This document shows, piece by piece, positions 1 to 9,760 of a stretch of DNA of 64,000 nt. Each line of letters opens with the position of its first letter. The first letter of the stretch is position 1. The notes under the pieces were generated by a model that worked only from the letters and a program-made list of their open reading frames with translations, did no database searches and had not been told where the DNA came from. The stretch lies in assembly GCF_000725625.1 (NCBI RefSeq), contig NZ_JOHS01000028.1, positions 9,815 through 73,814 on the forward strand, in the 5' to 3' direction. The stretch is from Streptomyces sp. NRRL F-6676 (GTDB lineage Bacteria > Actinomycetota > Actinomycetes > Streptomycetales > Streptomycetaceae). The position numbers and the translations under genes were made by a program.

Positions 1-254
1 GTCAGCGCGAACACCTTGGCCGGGCGGCCGCGGGTGCGGGCCCCGTAGACCCGGCGCTCACGGGCCTCCACGACGTTGTCCGCGAGCAGCGCGTCCAGAT
101 GCCGGCGTACGGCGGCCTGGGTGAGGCCGAGGCGGCCGGCGAGCTCGGCGACGGTCGAGGGGCCGTGGTCCAGGACGGAGCGCGCGACACGGTTGCGGGT
201 GGACCGCTCACCGGTCGCGAGATCCTCCTGCGGAGCCTCGCCGACGTTTTTCAC
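1..254 (-). CDS. sufR: SufR-type Fe-S cluster biosynthesis repressor (N-terminal part)
   Basis: This is the first 84 or so codons of a DNA-binding regulator that runs off the left window edge. Reading leftwards from the GTG at 254, the protein starts VKNVGEAPQEDLATGER and has a winged-helix DNA-binding domain at about residues 20-80, with recognition-helix-like LTQAAVRRHLDALL followed by the wing RVYGARTRGRPAKVFALT. That pattern is typical of ArsR/DeoR-like SufR proteins, which carry a C-terminal [4Fe-4S]-binding domain (not in this window) and repress suf operons. The start is set by homology, and a SufR-like inverted repeat overlaps it. It is divergent from the ABC transporter genes. The suf genes should lie beyond the left edge; this is inference from known Streptomyces order. 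Confidence 0.8.
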   Translation of the reverse strand, partial: MKNVGEAPQEDLATGERSTRNRVARSVLDHGPSTVAELAGRLGLTQAAVRRHLDALLADNVVEARERRVYGARTRGRPAKVFAL

Positions 255-267
255 AACGCCATTGTTG
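254..267. promoter_or_regulatory. candidate SufR operator (CAAC-N6-GTTG)
   Basis: The sequence CAAC-gccatt-GTTG is a perfect 4-bp-arm inverted repeat with a 6-bp spacer. It is identical in form to the operator described for cyanobacterial SufR. It overlaps the GTG start of the sufR-like gene, so bound protein would block its own transcription or translation. The assignment is inference; actinobacterial SufR sites can differ in sequence. Confidence 0.45.
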
Positions 268-325
268 CGTAATTCGCCGGACCCGGGCAAGCGAGGGTCC
301 ACCGGGCGGGTGGTGGGCTGAATCA

Positions 326-341
326 CTTAGGCATACCTAAG
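326..341. promoter_or_regulatory. iron-box-like inverted repeat
   Basis: CTTAGG-CATA-CCTAAG is a perfect 6-bp-arm palindrome. The 19-mer ending in CCTAA matches the DmdR/IdeR iron box (TTAGGTTAGGCTAACCTAA) at about 13 positions by eye. It lies about 70 bp upstream of the sufR-like start and could link suf expression to iron, or could itself be the SufR site. It is the most AT-rich part of this intergenic region. Confidence 0.35.
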
Positions 342-377
342 CCGACCTGCGGAAACGTTTCGGGGCGCCGCGGGCGG

Positions 378-500
378 GTGGTCCGGGCGCGGCCCGGTGG
401 CGGCCGTTCGCGCAGTTCACCGCGCCCCTCGAAAGCGGCGGGTGCCGCCTGTTGTTCAGGGGCGCGGGGAACCGCGCGACAAGCCACGACGGACCCGCAG
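378..500. repeat. dispersed palindromic repeat, copy A (degenerate)
   Basis: This copy contains the family core CGCGCAGTTCACCGCGCCCCT (408-429 region) and its near inverse AGGGGCGCGGGGAACCGCGCGA (458-479), separated by about 28 bases. The same core occurs at 3386-3510 and 13119-13297, and a related flank occurs at 63911-64000. It sits in the 353-bp divergent spacer between the sufR-like gene and the ABC transporter genes. Unlike the other copies it is not between convergent genes. Confidence 0.7.
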
Positions 501-607
501 CCCCCGAACCGGCAGATCCCCCCGAGCCGGAAGGCGCCCCGGGGCCGAGGGCTCGCCCTGCCCACCCCCGCGCGGAGCGCACCCCGCACGAACCTAGACT
601 TCGCCTC

Positions 608-1531
608 ATGCGAAGCGACCCGGTCGTCCAGGTGCGCGCCCTGGTGAAGCGGTACGGCGCCAAGACCGCCGTCGACGGTCTCGACCTCGTGGCCCGCCCC
701 GGCGTCACCGCCGTGCTCGGCCCCAACGGTGCGGGCAAGACCACCACCGTCGAGACCTGCGAGGGCTACCGCAGACCGGACTCCGGAACCGTCCGCGTGC
801 TCGGCCTCGACCCCGTGCGCGAAGGCGCCGCCCTGCGCCCCCGCATCGGCGTGATGCTCCAGTCCGGCGGCGTCTACTCCGGCGCCCGCGCCGAGGAGAT
901 GCTGCGCCACGTGGCGAAACTGCACGCCCACCCGCTCGACGTCGACGCGCTGATCGAACGGCTCGGCCTCGACTCGTGCGGCCGCACCAGCTACCGCCGG
1001 CTCTCCGGCGGCCAGCAGCAGCGCCTCGCACTGGCGATGGCCGTCGTCGGCCGCCCGGAGCTGGTCTTCCTCGACGAGCCCACCGCCGGCCTGGACCCGC
1101 AGGCCCGCCGCGCCACCTGGGACCTCGTCCGGGACCTGCGCGCCGACGGCGTCTCCGTCATCCTCACCACGCACCACATGGACGAGGCCGAACAGCTCTC
1201 CGACGACGTGGCCATCATCGACGGCGGCCGGGTCATCGCCCAGGGCTCCCCCGAGGAGCTGTGCCGCGGCGGTGCCGAGAACACCCTGCGCTTCACCGGC
1301 CGCCCCGGCCTCGACGTGGGCTCGCTGCTCAAGGCGCTGCCCGCCGACTGCACGGCCGCGGAGCTGACGCCGGGCTCGTACCGGGTCTCCGGCAAGATCG
1401 ACCCCCAGCTGCTGGCCACCGTCACCTCCTGGTGCGCGCAACACGGGGTGATGCCGGACCGCATCTCGGTCGAACGGCACACCCTCGAAGACGTCTTCCT
1501 GGCGCTCACCGGCAAGGAGCTGCGCTCATGA
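608..1531 (+). CDS. ABC transporter ATP-binding protein
   Basis: This is the cytoplasmic ATPase of an ABC-2 type exporter, 307 residues. It shows Walker A GPNGAGKTT (about residues 38-46), signature LSGGQQQR (about 131), Walker B LVFLDEPTAGLD (about 150) and an H-loop in ILTTHH. The ATG at 608 was chosen because the protein then begins just before the first beta strand; the open frame upstream is repeat sequence without coding character. The stop overlaps the ATG of the permease gene (ATGA), so the two are translationally coupled. The substrate is unknown. Its position next to ctaA and sufR is conserved in streptomycetes as I recall, which hints at heme or cofactor handling, but nothing in the sequence proves that. 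Confidence 0.9.
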   Translation: MRSDPVVQVRALVKRYGAKTAVDGLDLVARPGVTAVLGPNGAGKTTTVETCEGYRRPDSGTVRVLGLDPVREGAALRPRIGVMLQSGGVYSGARAEEMLRHVAKLHAHPLDVDALIERLGLDSCGRTSYRRLSGGQQQRLALAMAVVGRPELVFLDEPTAGLDPQARRATWDLVRDLRADGVSVILTTHHMDEAEQLSDDVAIIDGGRVIAQGSPEELCRGGAENTLRFTGRPGLDVGSLLKALPADCTAAELTPGSYRVSGKIDPQLLATVTSWCAQHGVMPDRISVERHTLEDVFLALTGKELRS

Positions 1532-2307
1532 CCACCGCCACCGGTACCGGCGCCTACGCACCGAAGCCCGGCGCGGCCCCGCTGCCGCGCATGATCGGGG
1601 CGCAGGCCGTGCTCGAGACGAAGATGCTGCTGCGCAACGGCGAGCAGCTGCTGCTGACCGCCGTCATCCCCACGCTGCTCCTCGTCCTCTTCAGCTCCGT
1701 GGACATCGTCGACACGGGCGCGGGCGAGGCCGTCGACTTCCTGGCCCCCGGCATCCTGGCGCTCGCCGTGATGTCGACGGCGTTCACCGGGCAGGCGATC
1801 GCCACCGGCTTCGAGCGGCGCTACGGCGTCCTGAAGCGGCTCGCCGTCTCCCCGCTGCCCCGCTGGGCCCTGATGACCGCCAAGACGCTGTCCGTACTGG
1901 TGACCGAGGCGCTCCAGGTGGCCCTGCTGACCGCGATCGCCTTCGCCCTCGGCTGGTCACCGCACGGCAACCCGGGCGCGGTGCTGCTCCTGCTGGTGCT
2001 CGGCACCGCCGCGTTCTCCGGGCTCGGCCTGCTGATGGCGGGCACGCTGAAGGCGGAGGCCACGTTGGCCGCCGCGAACCTGGTCTTCCTGCTGCTGCTG
2101 GTCGGCGGCGGCGTGATCGTGCCGCTGGACAAGTTCCCGGGCGCGGCCCAGGACGTCCTCGGGCTGCTGCCCATCTCCGCGCTCTCGGACGGGCTGCGGG
2201 ACGTCCTGCGCGACGGCGCCGGGATGCCGTGGGGCGACCTGGGGATCCTCGCCGTCTGGGCGGTCGTGGGGCTCGCGGCGGCGGGGCGGTTCTTCCGCTG
2301 GGAGTGA
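1528..2307 (+). CDS. ABC-2 type transporter permease
   Basis: A 259-residue integral membrane protein that pairs with the ATPase encoded immediately upstream (4-nt ATGA overlap). About six hydrophobic segments are visible, including LLLTAVIPTLLLVLF, FLAPGILALAVMSTAF, ALLTAIAFALGW, VLLLLVLGTAAFSGLGLLM and LVFLLLLVGGGVIVPL. The KFPGAAQDVLGLLPISAL segment near the C terminus is typical of ABC-2 permeases of the drug or daunorubicin-exporter type. It ends about 60 bp before ctaA and could be cotranscribed with it. The transported compound is unknown. Confidence 0.85.
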   Translation: MTTATGTGAYAPKPGAAPLPRMIGAQAVLETKMLLRNGEQLLLTAVIPTLLLVLFSSVDIVDTGAGEAVDFLAPGILALAVMSTAFTGQAIATGFERRYGVLKRLAVSPLPRWALMTAKTLSVLVTEALQVALLTAIAFALGWSPHGNPGAVLLLLVLGTAAFSGLGLLMAGTLKAEATLAAANLVFLLLLVGGGVIVPLDKFPGAAQDVLGLLPISALSDGLRDVLRDGAGMPWGDLGILAVWAVVGLAAAGRFFRWE

Positions 2308-2366
2308 GCGGAGGCACACCTGTGGGGGGCGCCCCTCGTGAATCGGTGCACAAGCGGCCGCCTACG

Positions 2367-3371
2367 ATGGTGCCCGTGCCCAAGCTGACCCGCGCCGAGG
2401 CCGTACAGGCCGTGCGCAACCCGCTCGCCTTCATCGCCGCACGCTGGACGCCGACACCGCGGACCGTCCAGTGGGCGGCCTTCCTCGCGCTCGCCATGGC
2501 GGTCGTCCTGGTCGTCACCGGCGGCGCGGTACGGCTCACCGGCTCCGGGCTCGGCTGCCCGACCTGGCCCAAGTGCACCGGCGACTCGCTCACCACCACC
2601 AGCGCGATGGGCTTCCACGGGGTGATCGAGTTCGGCAACCGGATGCTGACGTACGTGCTGTGCGCGGCGGTCGGCTGGGCGATCATCGCGGCGCGGGCCG
2701 AGAAGCCGTGGCGACGGAGCGTGACCCGGCTGGGCTGGGCGCAGTTCTGGATCGTCATGGGCAACGCGGTGCTCGGCGGCATCGTGGTGCTGGTCGGCCT
2801 CAACCCGTACACGGTCGCGGCGCACTTCCTGCTGACCTCGGCGCTCATCGGGGTGGCCACCGTGATGTGGCAGCGCACCCGGGAGGGCGACGGGGAGCCT
2901 CGGCCGCTGGTCGGCACGGCGGTGCGGCAGCTGGTGTGGGTCCTGGTCGTGGCGTCCGTGGTGCTGCTCGCGGTGGGCACGGTGGTGACCGGGGCGGGGC
3001 CGCACGCGGGGGACTCCAGCGAGGTGGAGCGGATGCCGCTGGACTGGGAGACGGTGAGCAAGCTGCACGCGGTGCTGGCGTGGATCGTGGTGACGCTGAC
3101 GTTCGCGTTGTGGTTCGTGCTGAAGGCGGTGGACGCGCCGAGGGGGCCGCTGGTGCGGACCCGGGAGCTGTTCCTGATCCTGCTGGCGCAGGGTGTGATC
3201 GGTTATGTGCAGTACTTCACGAACCTGCCGGAGGCGCTGGTGGGGGCACACATGCTGGGCTCGGCGGTGATGTGGGTGGGCGTCCTCCGGGTGCATCTGT
3301 CGCTCCGCGAACGCCCGGCGATCCCGGCCGACCCGTCCGCCGCCCCGTCACCAACGCTCACCACGGCGTAG
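2367..3371 (+). CDS. ctaA: heme A synthase (COX15/CtaA family)
   Basis: A 334-residue membrane enzyme that oxidises the C8 methyl of heme O to the formyl group of heme A for aa3-type cytochrome oxidase. It shows GGAVRLTGSGLGCPTWPKC, including the extracytoplasmic CxxWPxC cysteine pair, the conserved HGVIEFGNRMLTY helix with a heme-ligand His, and further helices beginning HFLLTSA, HAVLAW and HMLGSA. There are about eight hydrophobic segments. ATG 2367 is followed in frame by GTG codons at 2370 and 2376 that could also start. Its partner CtaB is encoded 1.8 kb downstream on the opposite strand. Confidence 0.93.
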   Translation: MVPVPKLTRAEAVQAVRNPLAFIAARWTPTPRTVQWAAFLALAMAVVLVVTGGAVRLTGSGLGCPTWPKCTGDSLTTTSAMGFHGVIEFGNRMLTYVLCAAVGWAIIAARAEKPWRRSVTRLGWAQFWIVMGNAVLGGIVVLVGLNPYTVAAHFLLTSALIGVATVMWQRTREGDGEPRPLVGTAVRQLVWVLVVASVVLLAVGTVVTGAGPHAGDSSEVERMPLDWETVSKLHAVLAWIVVTLTFALWFVLKAVDAPRGPLVRTRELFLILLAQGVIGYVQYFTNLPEALVGAHMLGSAVMWVGVLRVHLSLRERPAIPADPSAAPSPTLTTA

Positions 3372-3385
3372 GCCCTGTAGTTCTT

Positions 3386-3510
3386 CCTCGCCCCCGCCGC
3401 CCCTACCCGTCCCATCCCCGGGGGCTCCGCTCCCGGACCCCCAAAAGATCGCGCGGTTCCCCGCGCCCCTGATCAGGTGCGAACCGCCCGACAGGCCCGG
3501 CGGGGGCGAA
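3386..3510. repeat. dispersed palindromic repeat, copy B
   Basis: This copy opens with CGCCCCCGCCGCCCCTACCC, shared with copies C and D. It then has a GGGGGCTCCG..CGGACCCCC hairpin, the core CGCGCGGTTCCCCGCGCCCCT and a closing CGGGGGCG. It fills the 148-bp space between convergent ctaA and the amidohydrolase gene and may act as a bidirectional terminator. Confidence 0.75.
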
Positions 3511-3519
3511 GACCTCCGG

Positions 3520-4626
3520 TCACCCCACGCCGTACAGTCGCCCCGCGTTGCCCGCCGCGATCAGCCCCGCCACCCGCTCCGCATCCGCCCGCGCCCACGC
3601 GCCCTCCCCCACCCACGCCCCCAGCACCCTCCCCAGCGCCTCCCGGAACAACCGCGCCCCCACCACATGCAGCTCCGGCAGCCCCCGCCCCCCGCTGGAG
3701 AACAGCAGCTTCCCGAACGGGGCCAGTTCCAGCGCCTCCGCGAGGACCTCCGCCGCCCGCGCCCCCGTCCGCACGAGCGGCGCCCCCAGATCGGCGTACA
3801 CATGCGGAAACACCCCCGCGAGATGGGCCGCCTGCCGGTGGTAGGGGTAACCGTGCAGCAGCACCAGATCCGTACCGACCCCCGCCGTCGCCCGCGCGAA
3901 CTCCGCGAGCACCCCGGGATCCACGACCCGCGCGGCCGCCCCCGCCCCGCCCGGCCCCGCGTGCAGCTGCAACGGCCGCCCCGCGGCCACCGCCACCCAC
4001 AGCAGATGCCGCAGCAGCACGGGATCGGTCGGCGGGCCCCCCACCCCACGCCGGCCCAGCCACCGCGCGGCGGCCCCCCGCACCTCCCCCGGCCCCGGCG
4101 GCTCCGGCGCGAGCACCGACCCGTGCCGCAGCCCCGCGACCGACGTGAACGCCACCGCGTGCTCGGCCGCGGAGTGGACGGCCTCGGCGAGGCCCGCGAG
4201 GAAGGACTCCACCGTCCCGGAGGTGTCGGCGACCTGCTCCGCGAGCGGTTCGAGCCGTACGATCTCGTGCGCCTCGGCGTCCCCGGCGAGCGCCATCTCG
4301 CCGGGACCGGTGAGATCACCGGGCGGCCCGGTGTCGACGAGGTACGTGGTGATGCCGCTGCCCCGCAGCAGCCGCCGTCCGGCCTCCAGGGCGCCCAGTT
4401 CGCGCCGCCGGGCGAGATAGCGGGCCGGCGGGCAGTGCGGCTCCAGGCCGAGCAGGGGCGGGCACCAGCGGCGTACGGCGAAGCCCGTCTGGGTGTCGAA
4501 GAGGGTGGTGCCGGCGGCGGGCGGGCCCTCGGTACGGGCGAGCTGGGCCTCGAAGGTGCCGAGGCCCAGCTCGGTGCGGAGGACGCCGTGGCAGTACTGG
4601 TCCACCAGTGACGGCGTGTCGATCAT
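3520..4626 (-). CDS. amidohydrolase-fold protein with altered metal ligands
   Basis: A 368-residue protein with the TIM-barrel layout of the amidohydrolase-2 (FluG N-domain-like) family. Visible landmarks are VDQYCHGV near residue 8, QLHAGPG near 215, LLHGYPYHRQAAHLAG near 255 and a C-terminal AAGNAGRLYGVG. In active members the first motif is HxH and the strand-8 motif ends in Asp. Here they read YCH and LLFSSGG, so two usual metal-binding positions are changed. A catalytic role is therefore uncertain; it may be a single-metal enzyme or a non-enzymatic relative. It is convergent with ctaA and lies downstream of a small hypothetical gene on the same strand. Confidence 0.7.
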   Translation of the reverse strand: MIDTPSLVDQYCHGVLRTELGLGTFEAQLARTEGPPAAGTTLFDTQTGFAVRRWCPPLLGLEPHCPPARYLARRRELGALEAGRRLLRGSGITTYLVDTGPPGDLTGPGEMALAGDAEAHEIVRLEPLAEQVADTSGTVESFLAGLAEAVHSAAEHAVAFTSVAGLRHGSVLAPEPPGPGEVRGAAARWLGRRGVGGPPTDPVLLRHLLWVAVAAGRPLQLHAGPGGAGAAARVVDPGVLAEFARATAGVGTDLVLLHGYPYHRQAAHLAGVFPHVYADLGAPLVRTGARAAEVLAEALELAPFGKLLFSSGGRGLPELHVVGARLFREALGRVLGAWVGEGAWARADAERVAGLIAAGNAGRLYGVG

Positions 4627-4729
4627 TCGGGCTCCCCCGCGGCTGGACCGTTCCTCTCGGAAGGCCTAACGCCCGAAGGGCCCCGACGGGTGCGCCCGGC
4701 ACCGGCCGTTACGCGGCCACCCGCCCGCG

Positions 4730-5101
4730 TCAGCCGTTGCCCCGGCCGCCCACCTGGATCCCGGCCATGCGCGACCACTCGTAGGGTCCGGTGCGCACCC
4801 GGCCCGCGAACTCCCCGTCGAACGCCTCGTGCACGGTGAGGCCGGCCGCCGCCACCGCCTGCTTCGCGATCGCGTGGGTCGGTGCCACCAGGTCGCCCCA
4901 GCCGCCGTCCGCGCCGACGAGGACGATGCGCGCGCCGCGCTGGCCGAGGTATGCGATCTGTCCCTCGGCGCCGCCGTGCGCCTTGGCGAAGGAGCCGATC
5001 TCCTTGGCCAGCCGGGTGGCCCTGCGGGCGTCCCGGGCGGCGCGCCGGGCGTCGGCGGAGCTGCCGTCCTGCTGGGTGTCGTCTGCCGTGTCGTCTGCCA
5101 T
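4730..5101 (-). CDS. conserved hypothetical protein
   Basis: A 123-residue soluble protein without a motif I recognise. It has an acidic N terminus (MADDTADDTQQDGSSAD), a basic helical stretch rich in Ala/Arg (ARRAARDARRATRLAKE) and a small alpha/beta C-terminal part with GGWGDLVAPTHAIAKQA. There is no signal peptide or membrane segment. Codon use is fully Streptomyces-like. It lies between ctaB and the amidohydrolase gene on the same strand, separated from ctaB by a strong hairpin, so it probably has its own promoter. Function unknown. Confidence 0.7.
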   Translation of the reverse strand: MADDTADDTQQDGSSADARRAARDARRATRLAKEIGSFAKAHGGAEGQIAYLGQRGARIVLVGADGGWGDLVAPTHAIAKQAVAAAGLTVHEAFDGEFAGRVRTGPYEWSRMAGIQVGGRGNG

Positions 5102-5130
5102 GGCCAGGATGCTACCGGCGGGTAGGAAGA

Positions 5131-5180
5131 ACGGCGACGGGCGGGCGCGTGGTCTTGCCCACGCGCCCGCCCGTCGCCGT
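5131..5180 (-). terminator. 22-bp perfect hairpin, ctaB terminator
   Basis: The 22-bp arms 5131-5152 and 5159-5180 are perfectly complementary, with loop TCTTGC. The hairpin begins 16 bp past the ctaB stop. As usual in Streptomyces, no U-tract follows. Confidence 0.85.
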
Positions 5181-5195
5181 CGTGTCCGGAGGGGA

Positions 5196-6182
5196 CTACC
5201 TCAGGAAGGGGTCCACCGCGACCGCCACGAAGAGGATCGACACATAGGTGATGCTCCAGTGGAACAGGCGCATCTCCTTCAGCTTGGCGCCCGTCACCTC
5301 CGCCTTCGCGCGGTTCAACAGCGCGTGCGCCTCCCACAGCCACATGCCGCCGGCCGCCAGCGCCACCGCCAGGTAGAACCAGCCGGTGTAGCCGAGCGGG
5401 GTGAGCAGCAGGGAGGCCCCGACCATCACCCAGCTGTAGAGGACGATCTGCCGGGCGACCACCTTGTTGGAGGCGATCACCGGGAGCATGGGCACGCCCA
5501 CGCGCGCGTAGTCGTCCTTGACCTTCATGGAGAGCGGCCAGTAGTGCGGCGGCGTCCAGAAGAACATCACCAGGAAGAGGATGATCGGCGCGTAGGAGAC
5601 CGAGTCGGTGACCGAGGACCAGCCGATCAGCACCGGCATGCAGCCCGCGATGCCGCCCCACACGATGTTCTGCGAGGTGCGCCGCTTGAGGATCATCGTG
5701 TAGACGACGACGTAGAAGAGGAGCGCGCCGAGCGCCAGCCAGGCGGAGAGCCAGTTGACGGTGAGGCCGAACAGCAGCGTCGAGACGACCGCGAGGCCGA
5801 TACCGAAGGCGAGGCACTCCCGGGGGCTGACCATGCCGGTGACCAGCGGACGCTGCGAGGTGCGCTCCATCAGCGCGTCGATGTCGCGGTCGATGTACAT
5901 GTTGAGCGCGTTGGCGCCGCCCGCGGAGAGGTAGCCGCCGAGGCAGGTGAGCAGGACCAGCTTGAGGTCCGGCACGCCCTGCTGGGCGAGGAACATCACC
6001 GGAACGGTGGTGATCAGGAGCAGTTCGATGATCCGCGGCTTGGTCAGCGCCACGAACGCCTTCACACGGGCCCCGAACGGCCGTTGGCGCCGGCTGCTGC
6101 CCGCCTCGACTTCCCCCGCATCCTTGACGGTGCGGGCGGTACCCCCATCCGCGGGTCGGGATTCGACGGCCGTCACGCACAC
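5196..6182 (-). CDS. ctaB: protoheme IX farnesyltransferase (heme O synthase)
   Basis: A membrane prenyltransferase of about 328 residues that transfers farnesyl from farnesyl-PP to protoheme IX, giving heme O, the substrate of CtaA. The two Asp-rich UbiA motifs are present: [15 protein letters not shown] and [14 protein letters not shown], the second just after [10 protein letters not shown]. Seven to nine hydrophobic helices are visible. The GTG at 6182 (protein [10 protein letters not shown]) fits family N termini as I recall them; ATGs at 6191 and 6197 are in-frame alternatives, and no clear ribosome-binding site decides among them. It is divergent from the pentose-phosphate operon and followed by a 22-bp terminator hairpin. 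Confidence 0.93.
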   Translation of the reverse strand: MCVTAVESRPADGGTARTVKDAGEVEAGSSRRQRPFGARVKAFVALTKPRIIELLLITTVPVMFLAQQGVPDLKLVLLTCLGGYLSAGGANALNMYIDRDIDALMERTSQRPLVTGMVSPRECLAFGIGLAVVSTLLFGLTVNWLSAWLALGALLFYVVVYTMILKRRTSQNIVWGGIAGCMPVLIGWSSVTDSVSYAPIILFLVMFFWTPPHYWPLSMKVKDDYARVGVPMLPVIASNKVVARQIVLYSWVMVGASLLLTPLGYTGWFYLAVALAAGGMWLWEAHALLNRAKAEVTGAKLKEMRLFHWSITYVSILFVAVAVDPFLR

Positions 6183-6197
6183 CCCTGACATGGACAT

Positions 6198-6515
6198 CAA
6201 AGCGAGTCGTACCCGCACCAATGGCGGGTAAAGGACTCGCGCGTACCACGCCACTTTAGACGTTGCCCCTCCTTCGCTCTGCGCGGGGGTGGCCGTGTGG
6301 GGCACCCCGCCCGACCTCCTCATTGAGCACTCGGGTGACGGGCCGCGTATGGAGGGGTCCACGGCCGGGCGGGACCCGTCCGGCCGGGGTGCCGGGGACA
6401 GGTCCGGCATCCGGGACGAGTCGAAAGAACGCACTACCTCCAGGGGTAGGCTCATCACGGCCGGTACGCGCCGCGTGACCGGCATTCGACATGTGGAGAG
6501 GAGCCCTGACCCAGG
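6198..6515. other. divergent spacer ctaB / tkt
   Basis: The 318-bp region holds no coding sequence that I can support. It must carry the promoters of both ctaB and the tkt operon. A TAGGCT hexamer at 6447 could be a -10 for tkt, but no convincing -35 is spaced correctly. GAGAGGAG (about 6496-6503) is the tkt ribosome-binding site. Confidence 0.5.
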
Positions 6516-8603
<2,088 letters not shown>

Positions 8604-8637
8604 CGCTCATATACGACACGTAGGAGATGCATTTTCC

Positions 8638-9756
8638 ATGACAGACGCACTCAAGCGCCTCTCCGAGGAAGGCGTGGCGATCTGGCTGGACGACCTGTCG
8701 CGCAAGCGGATCACGTCCGGCAACCTCGCCGAGCTGATCGACCAGCAGCACGTCGTGGGCGTCACCACCAACCCGTCGATCTTCCAGAAGGCGATCTCGC
8801 AGGGCGACGGCTACGACCAGCAGCTCTCCGACCTCGCGTTCCGCAAGGTCACGGTCGAAGAGGCCATCCGCATGATCACGACGGCGGACGTCCGGGACGC
8901 CGCCGACATCCTGCGCCCGGTCTTCGACGCCACCGACGGCCAGGACGGCCGGGTCTCCATCGAGGTGGACCCGCGCCTGGCGCACAACACCAAGGCGACC
9001 GTCGCCGAGGCCAAGCAGCTGGCCTGGCTGGTGGACCGCCCCAACACGCTCATCAAGATCCCGGCCACCCGCGCGGGCATCCCGGCGATCACCGAGACCC
9101 TGGGCCTCGGCATCAGCGTCAACGTCACGCTGATCTTCTCGCTGGAGCGCTACCGCGAGGTGATGGACGCCTACCTGGCCGGTCTGGAGAAGGCCAAGGA
9201 GCGCGGCCTGGACCTGTCGCAGATCCGTTCCGTGGCGTCCTTCTTCGTCTCCCGTGTGGACACCGAGATCGACAAGCGGATCGACGCGCAGGGCACCGAC
9301 GAGGCCAAGGCGCTGCGCGGCAAGGCCGGCGTGGCCAACGCCCGGCTCGCCTACCAGGCGTACGAGGAGGTCTTCTCCTCGGACCGCTGGGCGGCCCTGG
9401 AGAAGGCGGGCGCCCGCAAGCAGCGTCCGCTGTGGGCCTCCACGGGCGTCAAGGACAAGGCGTACAAGGCGACGCTGTACGTCGACGAGCTGGTCGCGCC
9501 CAACACGGTGAACACCATGCCGGAGGCCACCCTCCAGGCCACCGAGGAGAGCGGCGAGATCCGCGGCAACGCGGTGGCCGGCACCTACGAGCAGGCCCGT
9601 GCCGACCTCGACGCGCTCGAGAAGATCGGCATCTCGTACGACGAGGTGGTCCAGCTCCTGGAGGACGAGGGCGTCGACAAGTTCGAGGGCGCCTGGAACG
9701 ACCTGCTCAAGTCGACCGAGGCGGAGCTCAAGCGCCTCGCCCCTTCGGAGGGCTGA
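8638..9756 (+). CDS. tal: transaldolase
   Basis: A 372-residue class I aldolase that transfers dihydroxyacetone between sedoheptulose-7-P and glyceraldehyde-3-P. The motif [14 protein letters not shown] (about residue 40) and the Schiff-base lysine in [16 protein letters not shown] (about 138) mark it as the long actinobacterial/cyanobacterial transaldolase type. The ATG follows GTAGGAGATG. It starts 34 bp after tkt and ends 4 bp before the TTG of zwf, so it is cotranscribed with both. Confidence 0.96.
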   Translation: MTDALKRLSEEGVAIWLDDLSRKRITSGNLAELIDQQHVVGVTTNPSIFQKAISQGDGYDQQLSDLAFRKVTVEEAIRMITTADVRDAADILRPVFDATDGQDGRVSIEVDPRLAHNTKATVAEAKQLAWLVDRPNTLIKIPATRAGIPAITETLGLGISVNVTLIFSLERYREVMDAYLAGLEKAKERGLDLSQIRSVASFFVSRVDTEIDKRIDAQGTDEAKALRGKAGVANARLAYQAYEEVFSSDRWAALEKAGARKQRPLWASTGVKDKAYKATLYVDELVAPNTVNTMPEATLQATEESGEIRGNAVAGTYEQARADLDALEKIGISYDEVVQLLEDEGVDKFEGAWNDLLKSTEAELKRLAPSEG

Positions 9757-9760
9757 CCCC

